Below are positions 47,855-55,827 of a stretch of 64,000 nucleotides of DNA, in pieces; position 1 is the first letter of the stretch; each line of letters starts with the position of its first letter. A program made the translations under genes and the position numbers. The notes beneath the pieces are model-generated. The model was given only the letters and a program-made list of their open reading frames with translations. It ran no database searches and was not told the DNA's origin. The DNA comes from PALSA-693 sp963834725 (GTDB lineage: Bacteria > Actinomycetota > Acidimicrobiia > Acidimicrobiales > Palsa-688). The stretch is taken from the NCBI GenBank assembly GCA_963834725.1, contig CAWICN010000001.1:5022001-5086000 (forward strand), in the 5' to 3' direction.

Positions 47855-48460
47855 CACCGAAAGCGTATCCGGCAGGCACCGGCGGCGCTCCAACGTTCGA
47901 GAACAACGAAGCCCGCATCACGCCGCGCGACCGCGGCTGCCAATAGGGCGACGTTCGAGTCGATAGGGCGAGGACCGCAGTCGCGGCGTGATCCAGCCGC
48001 GCTTACGCCGCGACGGCGACCTGGCCGACCGCCGATGTCGCCTAAAACCGGTCCGGAACTCCCGCATCTCCGAATGATGCCATTCAGAGGGGCGATGCAG
48101 AATGTTCGCCCCGGAACGCGGCCGCCGCCATTGAGGAGGTAGCGCAGAGCGATGCTTCTATGGTTGTCAGGGGGATATTTGGAGCGGGGTTCTCTGTTCA
48201 TGCGGGGGGGTTGGAGAGGTGGGACGGGGCTTTGATGTGAGGCTGGGTGTCTGATGGTTTGGTGGTGGCTGGGTGGCGCGGTGCTGGCAGACCAGTGATG
48301 AGTCACTCGTGGTGTTGAGGACAGGCTTTTATCAGGCCATGGCATCCGCGTTGGGATGAGAGTGGGATGGGCGCTGGAGCGGCGGGCTGGCGGATCGTTC
48401 GCAGGACAACCCTGGTGGGTGTCAGGCACTTATAGGGCCGGGCCGGCCGCTCCAGGCGAT
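47855..48460. other. Noncoding region downstream of the IS110 transposase
   Basis: No gene. The part from about 48150 to 48460 is G-rich on the plus strand and has a small hairpin (AGTGA 48294-48298 with TCACT 48303-48307). As the 3' flank of an IS110 transposase, it may contain the element's right end and, if the element is of the IS1111 type, its guide (bridge) RNA. Confidence 0.4.
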
Positions 48461-49501
48461 CTAGGGTCGGGGTAGTTCCCGATAAACCTGGCGGGCGACG
48501 TTACGCTTGAGGACTCGGATGATTTCTTTGGTGGAGCGACCTTCTTTACGGCGCCGCTCTACGTAGGCTCGGGTGCGGGGGTCGCTGCTCATGCGGGTCA
48601 TGACGATGCACCACAGGGCCTGGTTGGCTTGGCGGTTGCCGCCTCGGTCCAATCGGTGACGGATGACTTTCCCCGAGGACGCTTCGATGGGGGCCACGCC
48701 GCAGAGGTGGGCCCAGGCTGCTTCGGAGCGGAGCCGCTGGGGGTTGTCGCCGGCGGCGGCCAGCAACAGGGCGGCGGTGTGGACCCCCACCCCGTAGATT
48801 TCCAGCAGGCCGGGGGCGACTTCTGTGACCAGTTCGCCGACCAGGGCGTCCAGGCGGTCTATTTCTTGCTCGAGGGCCAGGGCCCGGCGGGCCAGGGCCC
48901 GCAGGGCGGTCTTGGTGGCGAAGGTGACCGGATCGCCGGGCGTCCCGGGGCGCAGGCCGGCGGCCCGGTCGATTACCGCAGCCGGGGTCAGCCCGGCCAG
49001 GGCGGCCCGCAGCTGATCGGGGGCGGTGAAGGACAGGTGGCGGATCTGATTGAGGGTTTTGATGCGGTTGGCGCGGGCCGAGCGGCGAGCGACCATCAGC
49101 ACCCGGATGGCTTCCACTTGGCCGTCTCGGGTTTTGGCTATCCCGGCGGCTCGGCCCGACTGGGCGGCCCGGGCCGCTTCGATCGCGTCGGCCGGGTCGG
49201 ATTTGCCTTGGCTGCGCCGGGCTTGACGGTTTTGGCGGTCCACCTCGACCACCTCGATACCGTGGCGGCGCAAGTAACGGGCCAGGCCGGCCCCATAGGC
49301 GCCGGTGCCTTCCACCCCGACCCGGCGTAGCACACCGAACCAGGCCATCCAGGCCAGCAGCTGCCGGTAGCCGGCCGGGGTGGCAGCAAAGCTTTGCACG
49401 CCCAGCAGCCCGCCGATGGGATCCAACACCGCGGCCACATGCGTGTCGAGGTGGGTGTCCACCCCGCCGGTGACCGCCGGCTCAGCCCCGGTCACGGCCA
49501 T
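48461..49501 (-). CDS. IS110 family transposase (DEDD, RNA-guided type)
   Basis: A 346-residue IS110 recombinase. The RuvC-like DEDD domain begins GGVDTHLDTHVAAVLD (first Asp), has VGVEGTGAYG (Glu) and SQGKSDPADAIEAA (two Asp). The C-terminal transposase-20 domain contains IYGVGVHTAALLLAAAGDNP and the catalytic-serine-type region AAWAHLCGVAPIEASSGK. Both are intact. ATG 49501 is chosen because the conserved start lies there; the open frame continues 63 codons upstream into the small gene before it. Known IS110 enzymes use a structured RNA from the element's flank to choose donor and target. Confidence 0.92.
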   Translation of the reverse strand: MAVTGAEPAVTGGVDTHLDTHVAAVLDPIGGLLGVQSFAATPAGYRQLLAWMAWFGVLRRVGVEGTGAYGAGLARYLRRHGIEVVEVDRQNRQARRSQGKSDPADAIEAARAAQSGRAAGIAKTRDGQVEAIRVLMVARRSARANRIKTLNQIRHLSFTAPDQLRAALAGLTPAAVIDRAAGLRPGTPGDPVTFATKTALRALARRALALEQEIDRLDALVGELVTEVAPGLLEIYGVGVHTAALLLAAAGDNPQRLRSEAAWAHLCGVAPIEASSGKVIRHRLDRGGNRQANQALWCIVMTRMSSDPRTRAYVERRRKEGRSTKEIIRVLKRNVARQVYRELPRP

Positions 49502-49524
49502 GGCGTTCCGGTTTGGCCGTGGAG

Positions 49525-49701
49525 TTACAAGGTGGCGTGGCGGACCACGATGCCGGCAGTGCGCAGCTCTTCCAGGGCCGCCACCATGATCTGGGCGGCC
49601 GCTACCTCCACCAAGGGGTCGGCGGCCACCCGGACCGTCAGGTGTAACTGCTGGTCGTCGGGGGCCAGCAGCGGGCCCCGAGCCGGGCACCGCCGGCCCA
49701 T
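49525..49701 (-). CDS. Small 58-residue protein between WhiB-like gene and IS110 transposase
   Basis: Starts MGRRCPARGPLLAPDD at an ATG that overlaps the WhiB-like stop (ATGA) and ends 23 bases before the transposase. The C-terminal part (ADPLVEVAAAQIMVAALEEL) is a helix and IVVRHATL a final strand. No family recognised. The overlap on one side and short gap on the other argue that it is a real, coupled gene. Confidence 0.5.
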   Translation of the reverse strand: MGRRCPARGPLLAPDDQQLHLTVRVAADPLVEVAAAQIMVAALEELRTAGIVVRHATL

Positions 49702-50126
49702 CAGGCCACCACCGCCTCGGTCTGGCCGTCGGGCGGCCGCGCCCACGCCACCGCCGCGGCCACGAACCGGGCCCGGGGGTAAGCGGCGCCGGTCACCCAG
49801 GCGATACCAGCCCGAACCACCGGGCTGGCCCCACCCCAGATGCCGAAGCGGTACCCGGCCTCAGCCTCGACGGCCAGCGCCCACCACAAGCACACCTCGC
49901 ACACCGGGCCCCCCCCGCAGCGGGCCTGGCCCCGAGCCCGGGCGGCCGGCTCACCGAAAAAATCGGCCGGCCCCGCTCCCCGACAGGCGGCCTGATCCAT
50001 CCAAGCCAATAAATCCGCCTCACCGCCGGGCCGTTCCGTGGCGGCCCGCGGTGAGCCGGGTCCCGGCCGCCCACCAAGACCAGCCCGCTTCGCCTGCCCA
50101 TCGGTTGGGACCGCTGCAGCCCTCAT
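49701..50126 (-). CDS. WhiB-like protein with rearranged cysteine spacing
   Basis: A 141-residue protein. The centre LLAWMDQAACRGAGPADFF and YRFGIWGGASP are clear WhiB (Wbl) features: the first Fe-S cysteine and the GIWGG turn. The other three cysteines are in CGGGPVCEVCLWWAL, so the spacing is C-x21-C-x5-C-x2-C instead of the usual C-x2-C-x5-C arrangement; the third standard cysteine is glycine. An Fe-S cluster is therefore uncertain. It overlaps the DUF6431 gene (ATGA) upstream and the small gene downstream. It probably regulates transcription of the IS110 module or of host genes; this is inference. Confidence 0.72.
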   Translation of the reverse strand: MRAAAVPTDGQAKRAGLGGRPGPGSPRAATERPGGEADLLAWMDQAACRGAGPADFFGEPAARARGQARCGGGPVCEVCLWWALAVEAEAGYRFGIWGGASPVVRAGIAWVTGAAYPRARFVAAAVAWARPPDGQTEAVVA

Positions 50127-50647
50127 GGCGGCCTCCTGGGGTGATCTATAACCGTCACCGTCATCCAAGGCCACCCCCGCCCGCCGGCCAAGGGCGTATC
50201 CGTGATGGACAGCCACCGCCCGCCGCTCAGCAACGACACCGCCGCCCACACCGCCACCCCCAACCGGGCCGCCACCGGCCCGGCCACCCGCTCCAGAGCC
50301 GCCACCGCCTCGGCCCTTCCACCCCGCTGCACTCGCTGCCGATACCGGCGATACCAGCCCCGGACGGTCGTAGAGGCAAAGTGGGGATCGATCTGCCGGG
50401 CCACCGGGCGGGTGCCTTGCCCCGCCGCCACCGCCTTCACGGCCGGGCCGATCACTTCCACCGCGTCCAGCCGACCCAGCAAACAAAACGACAGCAGCAG
50501 CGCGTGACTGGCCCGGCAGACCGGGCACCAGGCTCTCTTCACCCAGATCCGCACCACCACCAGCCCGCACCGCACCGACCGCGTATAGCCCGACCAGAAC
50601 ACCATCGGGCGCCCGCACACCTCGCAGTGAGGACGAGGAACCCGCAC
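50123..50647 (-). CDS. DUF6431 domain protein (zinc ribbon plus HTH)
   Basis: A 174-residue protein. The N-terminus has two CxxC pairs (HCEVCGRPM and AWCPVCRASHALL) forming a zinc ribbon. ATRPVARQIDPHFASTTVRGWYRRYRQR-type sequence follows as a helix-turn-helix, then a hydrophobic helix (RLGVAVWAAVSLLSGG). This layout matches DUF6431 and resembles the recognition part of IS-type transposases. It is the first gene of the four-gene chain ending in the IS110 transposase. Confidence 0.72.
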   Translation of the reverse strand: MRVPRPHCEVCGRPMVFWSGYTRSVRCGLVVVRIWVKRAWCPVCRASHALLLSFCLLGRLDAVEVIGPAVKAVAAGQGTRPVARQIDPHFASTTVRGWYRRYRQRVQRGGRAEAVAALERVAGPVAARLGVAVWAAVSLLSGGRWLSITDTPLAGGRGWPWMTVTVIDHPRRPP

Positions 50648-51208
50648 CCCCTTGCCGGCCGCCGCCTACGCCGCCACCGACAACGCACAAGGCCATAGAA
50701 TCGCCACAGGCGACTACCGCCTTCCGGGTCCCTCCCCGAGCGCGAACTCAACCGGGGAGGGACCCCTCACCAATTCAGGACGTCTCATCCTGCCGCCAAA
50801 TCCGACACCGACACGAAAATCTCCTACCGCATCGACCAGTACACCCCTGGCGGCCCCCCCATGAGCTGCCAGAGTGACATTCAGACCAACAACCCCGACA
50901 CCAACAGGACCCGCTTCGAGAAAACGGACCGTCCCAGCGTCAAGCACCCCCTAATCCTCACTGGCACATATCGCGGCCGTTCGCGTGTCCCAGAACGTCC
51001 CAGAGATAATATCGCCACGGCCCACCCCTAATCGCCGCCGTCCGACCGTGGCCTAACGCCGGCTTGGCGTCGTTATTCTGCGTCCGCGGGTTGACCCGCG
51101 GCGGAAGCTGGGACCGAGCGTCTACCGACTCGGGCGCGAGACGTGTCCTCAACATTTCTCCTTCTGAAGGCGCAGGATAGAACGATCTGGCGCGGGACCC
51201 TCGTCCGT
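50648..51208. other. Noncoding region upstream of the DUF6431 gene
   Basis: About 560 bases with no gene I can support. It contains a strong hairpin at 50726-50765 and must hold the promoter of the DUF6431-WhiB-IS110 chain. The element's other end may also lie here. Confidence 0.4.
50726..50765. repeat. 13-bp perfect inverted repeat forming a strong hairpin
   Basis: The arms GGGTCCCTCCCCG (50726-50738) and CGGGGAGGGACCC (50753-50765) are exactly complementary, around a 14-base loop. There is no T-tract after either arm, so it is not a typical terminator. It may be a protein-binding site, an element end or part of a structured RNA. Confidence 0.75.
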
Positions 51209-51757
51209 TCAGAAGATGAACGGGAAGAGCATCTTGGTCGTGCGCTTGTACGTCGGGTAGGTTTCAGGGAACTGCTTGGTCAGGTAGCGCTCCTCGACGG
51301 TCGCGCTGTATACGAAGTAGACGCCGGCCAGGGCCACGGCGATCAGCCATTTCCAACTCAGCGCTACCGCGGTGCCGACACCTGCGACCAGCACGCCCGA
51401 GTAGATCGGGTGGCGGACCAGGCGGTAGGGGCCGCTGGTCACCAACTCTGGCTCGACCTTCTGTGTCATCGGGGTGCCCCAGTTGCGCCCGATGTGCACC
51501 CGGGCCCACACAGCGAACCCCAACCCCGTAGCGAAGAGGACGAGCCCGAGGCCTGCGCGCCACGGATCCGTGTTGAGGCCGTAGCCCCGGAAGGCCCCCA
51601 GGCGAGCCAAGAGGATCGCCAGGACGGCGATCGCCGCCCGGATACCGAGCTCGCGCGACAACGGGACGCGACCCCTCTTCATAAAGAAGGCTGCTACGAG
51701 CCAGTACAGCCAGAACGCCCCCCAAACCAGGGCGAAGACGACCTCGACCGTTTTCAT
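51209..51757 (-). CDS. Isoprenylcysteine carboxyl methyltransferase-like membrane protein
   Basis: A 182-residue membrane protein with about five hydrophobic helices. The C-terminal SAM-binding signature of the ICMT/PEMT group is clear: VTSGPYRLVRHPIYSGVL and then EERYLTKQFPETYPTYKR. Bacterial members methylate lipids or unknown isoprenoid substrates in the inner membrane. The ATG at 51757 follows a purine-rich stretch. It is not in an obvious operon. Confidence 0.85.
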   Translation of the reverse strand: MKTVEVVFALVWGAFWLYWLVAAFFMKRGRVPLSRELGIRAAIAVLAILLARLGAFRGYGLNTDPWRAGLGLVLFATGLGFAVWARVHIGRNWGTPMTQKVEPELVTSGPYRLVRHPIYSGVLVAGVGTAVALSWKWLIAVALAGVYFVYSATVEERYLTKQFPETYPTYKRTTKMLFPFIF

Positions 51758-51875
51758 CGTGACTCACACTTCCACAGCTTGGCGGCGGGCGCCGAGGAGC
51801 TCTGACTCGGCGTGATGATGGACGTGGTAACTACGCGTTGCCCCGCACCCCACCCAGACATCGAACGGCCAGCCT

Positions 51876-52397
51876 CTAATCACCAGGGGTCAGAACGACC
51901 ACCGGGATGGCCCGTGTCGTGTCCGTCTGGTAACCGTCGTAGCGGCCGGTGGCACCCGGATGCAGTAACGGCGCCAAGCCGCGGTTGTTTCTGTTGACCA
52001 ACGTCCAGAGTTTCTCACGCTCACGGCCCTCGGCCGTACGGGCGGTTGCCTGCGTCCGCCGTCTCCCTATCTGCACTGAGACCACCGGATCGGCGATGAC
52101 ATTGTGGTACCAGCCCGGCTGTCGGTCGCTGCCTCCGTTCGAAGCAACCACGACCAAGTCGTTACCTCGTCGGGCGTAGATGAGTGCGACCGTCCGTGAA
52201 ACGCCGCTCCGCCGACCCTTGGTTGTCAGAAGAAGAGCCGGCCGGAACCCGGCGTGCTTTCCAAACAGGCCACCCCTCAATCGGTAAACGGCCTGATGAA
52301 GCCTCAGGTAAGGCAGTTGAATGACGGCGCTAGGCGAGTAACCCGCTATCTTCACCGTCCCAGAATGCCCGATCTGCAACACCCTCGCCGGAAGCAT
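51876..52397 (-). CDS. Deazaflavin-dependent (DDN-type) nitroreductase family protein
   Basis: A 173-residue split-barrel protein. LLLTTKGRRSGVSRTVALIYARRGN is the family's signature strand-turn, and VVASNGGSDRQPGWYHNVIADPVVSVQ the F420-phosphate-binding region. It probably reduces quinones or nitro compounds with reduced F420, at the membrane or in the cytosol. Copy 1 of the 436-bp repeat begins 124 bases upstream of its start and may separate it from its original promoter. Confidence 0.85.
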   Translation of the reverse strand: MLPARVLQIGHSGTVKIAGYSPSAVIQLPYLRLHQAVYRLRGGLFGKHAGFRPALLLTTKGRRSGVSRTVALIYARRGNDLVVVASNGGSDRQPGWYHNVIADPVVSVQIGRRRTQATARTAEGREREKLWTLVNRNNRGLAPLLHPGATGRYDGYQTDTTRAIPVVVLTPGD

Positions 52398-52520
52398 CGC
52401 CAGCCGTGCGAGCGATGCAGATCGGATACGGAACTTGAATTGTCAAGTCGATCGAGCAGAAGGGCTACCCATAATCGCGGGCAGCGGTCCCCCCGAAAAT
52501 CGGAGGCCGCGCCCTCTGAT

Positions 52521-52956
52521 CGCCGGAAGTCTGTAGCGAATTTTGGGTATCCTCCTCGAGGTTTTGGCCTCGTCGAGGACACCCATGTCCGTAGCCTGTC
52601 ACCTCCGTCCAAACTGCGCAGTAAGGCCGCTCAGCCCGCAACTGTCGACGTCGTAGTGAGCCGACAGCCGCGCTGATCTGCCGCCAGGACGGACACCGTT
52701 GAGGCAACCGCGTGACCGTGAGAGGCCGCTTGAACGGCCCTATCCGGGCTCGAAGATTTCGAATCGATCCACGCATCGCAGCCCGCCAGGACGGCCTCTT
52801 GCGGAGTTTCACAGGTTCGTTCATGCTCATTGCCGTGATGGCCCCGATCGCTGATGCCGAGCTCGGGTCGTTGACACGTCCGTCGTGGACATGTGCTCGA
52901 CGGACGAAGCGACGCCTGACCTGGGGCTCTCTGCCTAGAACTACAGACAACGCCGG
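52521..52956. repeat. 436-bp duplicated MITE-like element, copy 1
   Basis: Identical by eye over its length to 55828-56263. Both copies begin CGCCGGAAGTCTGTAG and end CTACAGACAACGCCGG; inside the CGCCGG direct repeats are short inverted ends TCTGTAG/CTACAGA. The sequence differs completely outside. No intact transposase; the minus strand has an open frame running through it that ends TTTSTVAG, without a recognised family. Confidence 0.85.
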
Positions 52957-53904
52957 CTATAGGGCGCCAGACAGGCGCGCTGCGGCCCTCCAGCCAGACA
53001 GCACCGTGGGAAGAGGATCGCTTGACCGGAGCCAGGCGAAAGCCGCGGCCAGGACCGAGGAGGCGTTCGGGCCCAGTGGTATCGCCCCTTTCTCGCCGCC
53101 AGCCCACGAGATCGCCATGTCCAGCAGGTAGCTGTAGCCGTCGTCATCGAAGATTGCCTGAGTTTCCGATAGCTCGCGTACCTGCGGGACCAAGGCCGCG
53201 CCGCACACCAGGGCTGCCATGAACGCCTGAGCACCGGGGTCAGCGATCTCTCCGGCGTCGCAGCGGTTCAAGGCGCCTGCGATCACCGCGAGGTTCGGTT
53301 CGACCGATAGGGGCTCCTCGCTGACCAGCGCTTCGCGGTATCGCGCCTCCAGCTCCTCAAGGCTGCCCCATTGGTCTGTTTCGGCCAGTCCTGCCTGAAG
53401 GAATCTCAGCTGATAGTCCGAGTTCGATGGGTCGAAGTGAATGCCCACGGTGTCGGCGAGGCCGTAGGCGAGCAGTGCGCTCCCCATGTTGGCGTCGACT
53501 CGACCCTCGGGGTCTCTGGCCCGTGCTGCCAGTGAGCGCAGGAACGGGCACACCAGAGCGGAGTACATCAGGCAGATGTTGTGGAGAGGCGGCTCGGAGA
53601 AGGCATTCCAGTAGTCGGCGGGGTTTTCGACGGCGTCGATGTGGGTGGACACCTGCCAGCGCAGCTCCTCCCCAAATGGAAGGCCGCAGAGGCCGCACAG
53701 ATCGAAGGTAGCCAGCGTCACCAGACGCGCTGTCGAGACGGCTCCGAACTGGGCGCGCCCGTCGAGGCGATCTACGGCAACCATGATCGGATAGCCATAG
53801 CGGCTGGTCTCCAACTGCGCCGCACGGGCCGGTCGGCGAACCGATTTTGCGCGAAGTCCCGTGGCGCGATGTTCCGCTTCGTGGCCACCTTCGCTCATGA
53901 GCAC
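52957..53904 (-). CDS. Hypothetical 315-residue protein with CxxC motif
   Basis: No family recognised. An N-terminal strand-rich region has ATFDLCGLCGLPFGEELRWQ, a CxxC that could bind zinc, and the rest is helical (NICLMYSALVCPFLRSLAARAR, SLEELEARYREALVSEE). Strong coding bias throughout. Its stop codon TAG (52959-52957) is formed by the three bases that directly touch copy 1 of the 436-bp element, so the C-terminus may have been cut when the element inserted. ATG 53904 or a start three codons later is possible. Confidence 0.6.
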   Translation of the reverse strand: MLMSEGGHEAEHRATGLRAKSVRRPARAAQLETSRYGYPIMVAVDRLDGRAQFGAVSTARLVTLATFDLCGLCGLPFGEELRWQVSTHIDAVENPADYWNAFSEPPLHNICLMYSALVCPFLRSLAARARDPEGRVDANMGSALLAYGLADTVGIHFDPSNSDYQLRFLQAGLAETDQWGSLEELEARYREALVSEEPLSVEPNLAVIAGALNRCDAGEIADPGAQAFMAALVCGAALVPQVRELSETQAIFDDDGYSYLLDMAISWAGGEKGAIPLGPNASSVLAAAFAWLRSSDPLPTVLSGWRAAARLSGAL

Positions 53905-54000
53905 CGATCCTAGGTCCTAGGTTCACGACCGCTCCCCCCATTCCGCCCAGATGCAACCTCACTTAGACCCGTCCGCCTCCCTGCCATACTGGATGGCGCC

Positions 54001-54366
54001 ATGGCGGGTTACTGCAAGAGTTGTGGTTGTCGAAGACCGAGCGAGGTGTTCACGCGAAAGTGCTACCGCAGCTCCACATGCAAGGATTGCGCCCGTCTGC
54101 CGGTAGGAGAGCGTCACGCTCGCCGACAGGAACACGAGATATGGGACTACCTGCGTCAGTCCCATATCTCGGGAAAGAACATGGCCCGGCTCAGGAAGCT
54201 CGCGTCCTCACCCGATCCGGGAATCGCCGAACTGGCTCGTGTCGCCTTCGACGTAGCCCAGACGACGCCCTACAAACGTCGACGATTGAGGATCCTCGCG
54301 CACCAGCGAAGGGACCTGCTGGACGACCTTTGCCGGACGGGCCTGATCCTTGCCCACCACTGGTGA
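54001..54366 (+). CDS. Small zinc-ribbon-like hypothetical protein
   Basis: A 121-residue protein with GYCKSCGCRRPSEVF and STCKDCARL, two CxxC pairs that suggest a zinc knuckle, followed by a basic helical part (KNMARLRKLASSPDPGIAEL, RRRLRILAHQRRDLLDDL). I have seen similar proteins in actinobacteria as uncharacterised. It may bind nucleic acid. It is divergent from the 52957 gene, about 95 bp away. Confidence 0.6.
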   Translation: MAGYCKSCGCRRPSEVFTRKCYRSSTCKDCARLPVGERHARRQEHEIWDYLRQSHISGKNMARLRKLASSPDPGIAELARVAFDVAQTTPYKRRRLRILAHQRRDLLDDLCRTGLILAHHW

Positions 54367-54397
54367 GCTGAGGGCTGAGCGCTTCCAACCCGATCCC

Positions 54398-54877
54398 TTA
54401 CCAGTCAGTTCGGCGGGCCGCCCGGCGGATCTCGGCCACGGGATAGCCAAGGACGCTGATCACACGGCCGGGACGCTCGATGACGGTGAACGCATCCCCG
54501 TCGATGCTGTACGAGACGTTCCAGTCGACCGCGAAGCGGTCGGCGGTCTCGGTGATTCCGTCGGGCAGCGGGTTGCCATCGCGGGCCAGGCAGCGGGCGA
54601 GCCCGTCGGCAGGGTCGAGCATCCAGGCGTCGCCCGTCGGCGTCGAGAACAAGACCAGGGGACCGATGGTGACCACACGCGACTCGCCTCGCAGGGCGCG
54701 CTCGACGACGTATGCCGCCTCGCGACGTACCTGCATGTCCCGGCCGTCAATACGGTCGCGACGGACGCGACCTCGCGGCTTCCGGCGCTTGGATGCGGAC
54801 ACTGTCGCAGCTACCTCATGGTCACCGGTAAAGGTACCCCCTTCGCTGCACGCGCCCTGCGAACGTGGCGGGGTCAC
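54398..54877 (-). CDS. Conserved hypothetical protein
   Basis: A 159-residue frame; the well-ordered part is about residues 48-159: VRREAAYVVERALRGESRVV, then VLFSTPTGDAWMLDPADGLA, then a C-terminal ISVLGYPVAEIRRAAR. This style occurs in a short actinobacterial family of unknown function. The first 45 residues are basic and may be noncoding, so a start near 54736 is possible. Convergent with the zinc-ribbon gene. Confidence 0.55.
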   Translation of the reverse strand: MTPPRSQGACSEGGTFTGDHEVAATVSASKRRKPRGRVRRDRIDGRDMQVRREAAYVVERALRGESRVVTIGPLVLFSTPTGDAWMLDPADGLARCLARDGNPLPDGITETADRFAVDWNVSYSIDGDAFTVIERPGRVISVLGYPVAEIRRAARRTDW

Positions 54878-55241
54878 GACTTGGGCACCAGCCAGGCGGA
54901 CCGGCGGCGTAGGGAACGACGGCTTCGTATTCGACTACATGACTTCTAGGGACGCACCGAATGTGCGCTCCGAGCACATTGGGGGGGGCTGGGTTCGGTG
55001 AGCGGCCGGGCCGCGCCGAAAACGGGGACGGAGCAAGCCCACCCGCAGGCATGACCACCCCTGGCCCGACGTCCCTCGACCACCGCCAACCCACAGATCG
55101 TCAGCGCCACGACCCCGTCGAGCCACCACGGACCCGACAGCGTGTTTGCGAGCAGGCCCACGAGGACGGCCAACTCAAAAATTATGGTTGGACGGGCAAC
55201 CCCCAAGGAGTTTCGCGATACGATATTCGGTGTGAGCTGTC
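54878..55241. other. Gene-poor stretch
   Basis: Nothing convincing in about 360 bases. Minus-strand frames include a hydrophobic segment (ELAVLVGLLANTL around 55130-55170) that may be a remnant of a membrane protein. Confidence 0.3.
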
Positions 55242-55496
55242 GTGGAGATCTATGAGTCGGCCCGCAAGCACGGCATCGTCGACGAGGACATCCGCCACGG
55301 GGTCGAGCATGCGCTCGTCGCCGCCGACGAGCAAAGTACGAGCAAGGTTCTCTACCTGGGCCCCGACCGGGCCGGGAACCTCCTGGAGATCGTGTCCGTG
55401 CTCCGCGAAGACGACACGGAGATCGTGATTCACGCCATGAGGATGAGACGCATCTACGAGCCGCTGCTGGGCGGGATCGGAGAGCCCGATGACTGA
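55242..55496 (+). CDS. Toxin-like small protein (BrnT/DUF4258-like) of a toxin-antitoxin pair
   Basis: An 84-residue protein: EIYESARKHGIVDEDIRHGV, SKVLYLGPDRAGNLLEIVSVL and VIHAMRMRRIYEPLL. This fits small RNase-type toxins of the BrnT/DUF4258 kind, found next to ribbon-helix-helix antitoxins, but catalytic residues are not certain. Starts at GTG 55242 and overlaps the antitoxin gene by eight bases. Toxin before antitoxin is the order seen for brnTA. Confidence 0.65.
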   Translation: MEIYESARKHGIVDEDIRHGVEHALVAADEQSTSKVLYLGPDRAGNLLEIVSVLREDDTEIVIHAMRMRRIYEPLLGGIGEPDD

Positions 55497-55767
55497 CAAG
55501 AAGACCTACGGACGGTCCAAGGCAGGTGTTGAGTTGACCGACGAGGTCCTGCAGCGGCTGGCCGAGGAGGCCGAGGCCGGGCTCGACGTCGCCAAGTTGC
55601 GGCGACGTCCCGGGCGCCCATCGATGGGATCGGGTCCCGCCGACACGCTCCCCGTCCGGCTCGAACCGGAGCTGCGCAAGGCAGTCGACGACCGGGCAGC
55701 GAACGATCACACCACTGCTTCGGAGGTCGTCCGCGAAGCCCTCCGTCGATACCTCAGGGCGGGCTAA
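55489..55767 (+). CDS. Ribbon-helix-helix (CopG-type) antitoxin
   Basis: A 92-residue protein. The N-terminus (GVELTDEVLQRLAEEAEAGL, then RRRPGRPSMG) is a flexible neutralising part. The C-terminus (TLPVRLEPELRKAVDDRAAN then TTASEVVREALRRYL) is a ribbon-helix-helix DNA-binding domain. It probably represses its own operon and inhibits the preceding toxin. Copy 2 of the 436-bp element lies 60 bp downstream. Confidence 0.78.
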   Translation: MTDKKTYGRSKAGVELTDEVLQRLAEEAEAGLDVAKLRRRPGRPSMGSGPADTLPVRLEPELRKAVDDRAANDHTTASEVVREALRRYLRAG

Positions 55768-55827
55768 ACCGCCCCCAAACATCACCAAACGCTTATCCCT
55801 AAAGGACGGCTGCCAACCGTCTCGTAA

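Noticed and set aside
46745..48142. Plus-strand open frame of 465 codons
   Set aside because: Antisense of the copy B cyclase/NB-ARC gene.
49394..50698. Plus-strand open frame of 434 codons, very Pro/Arg-rich
   Set aside because: Antisense of the DUF6431-WhiB-IS110 chain.
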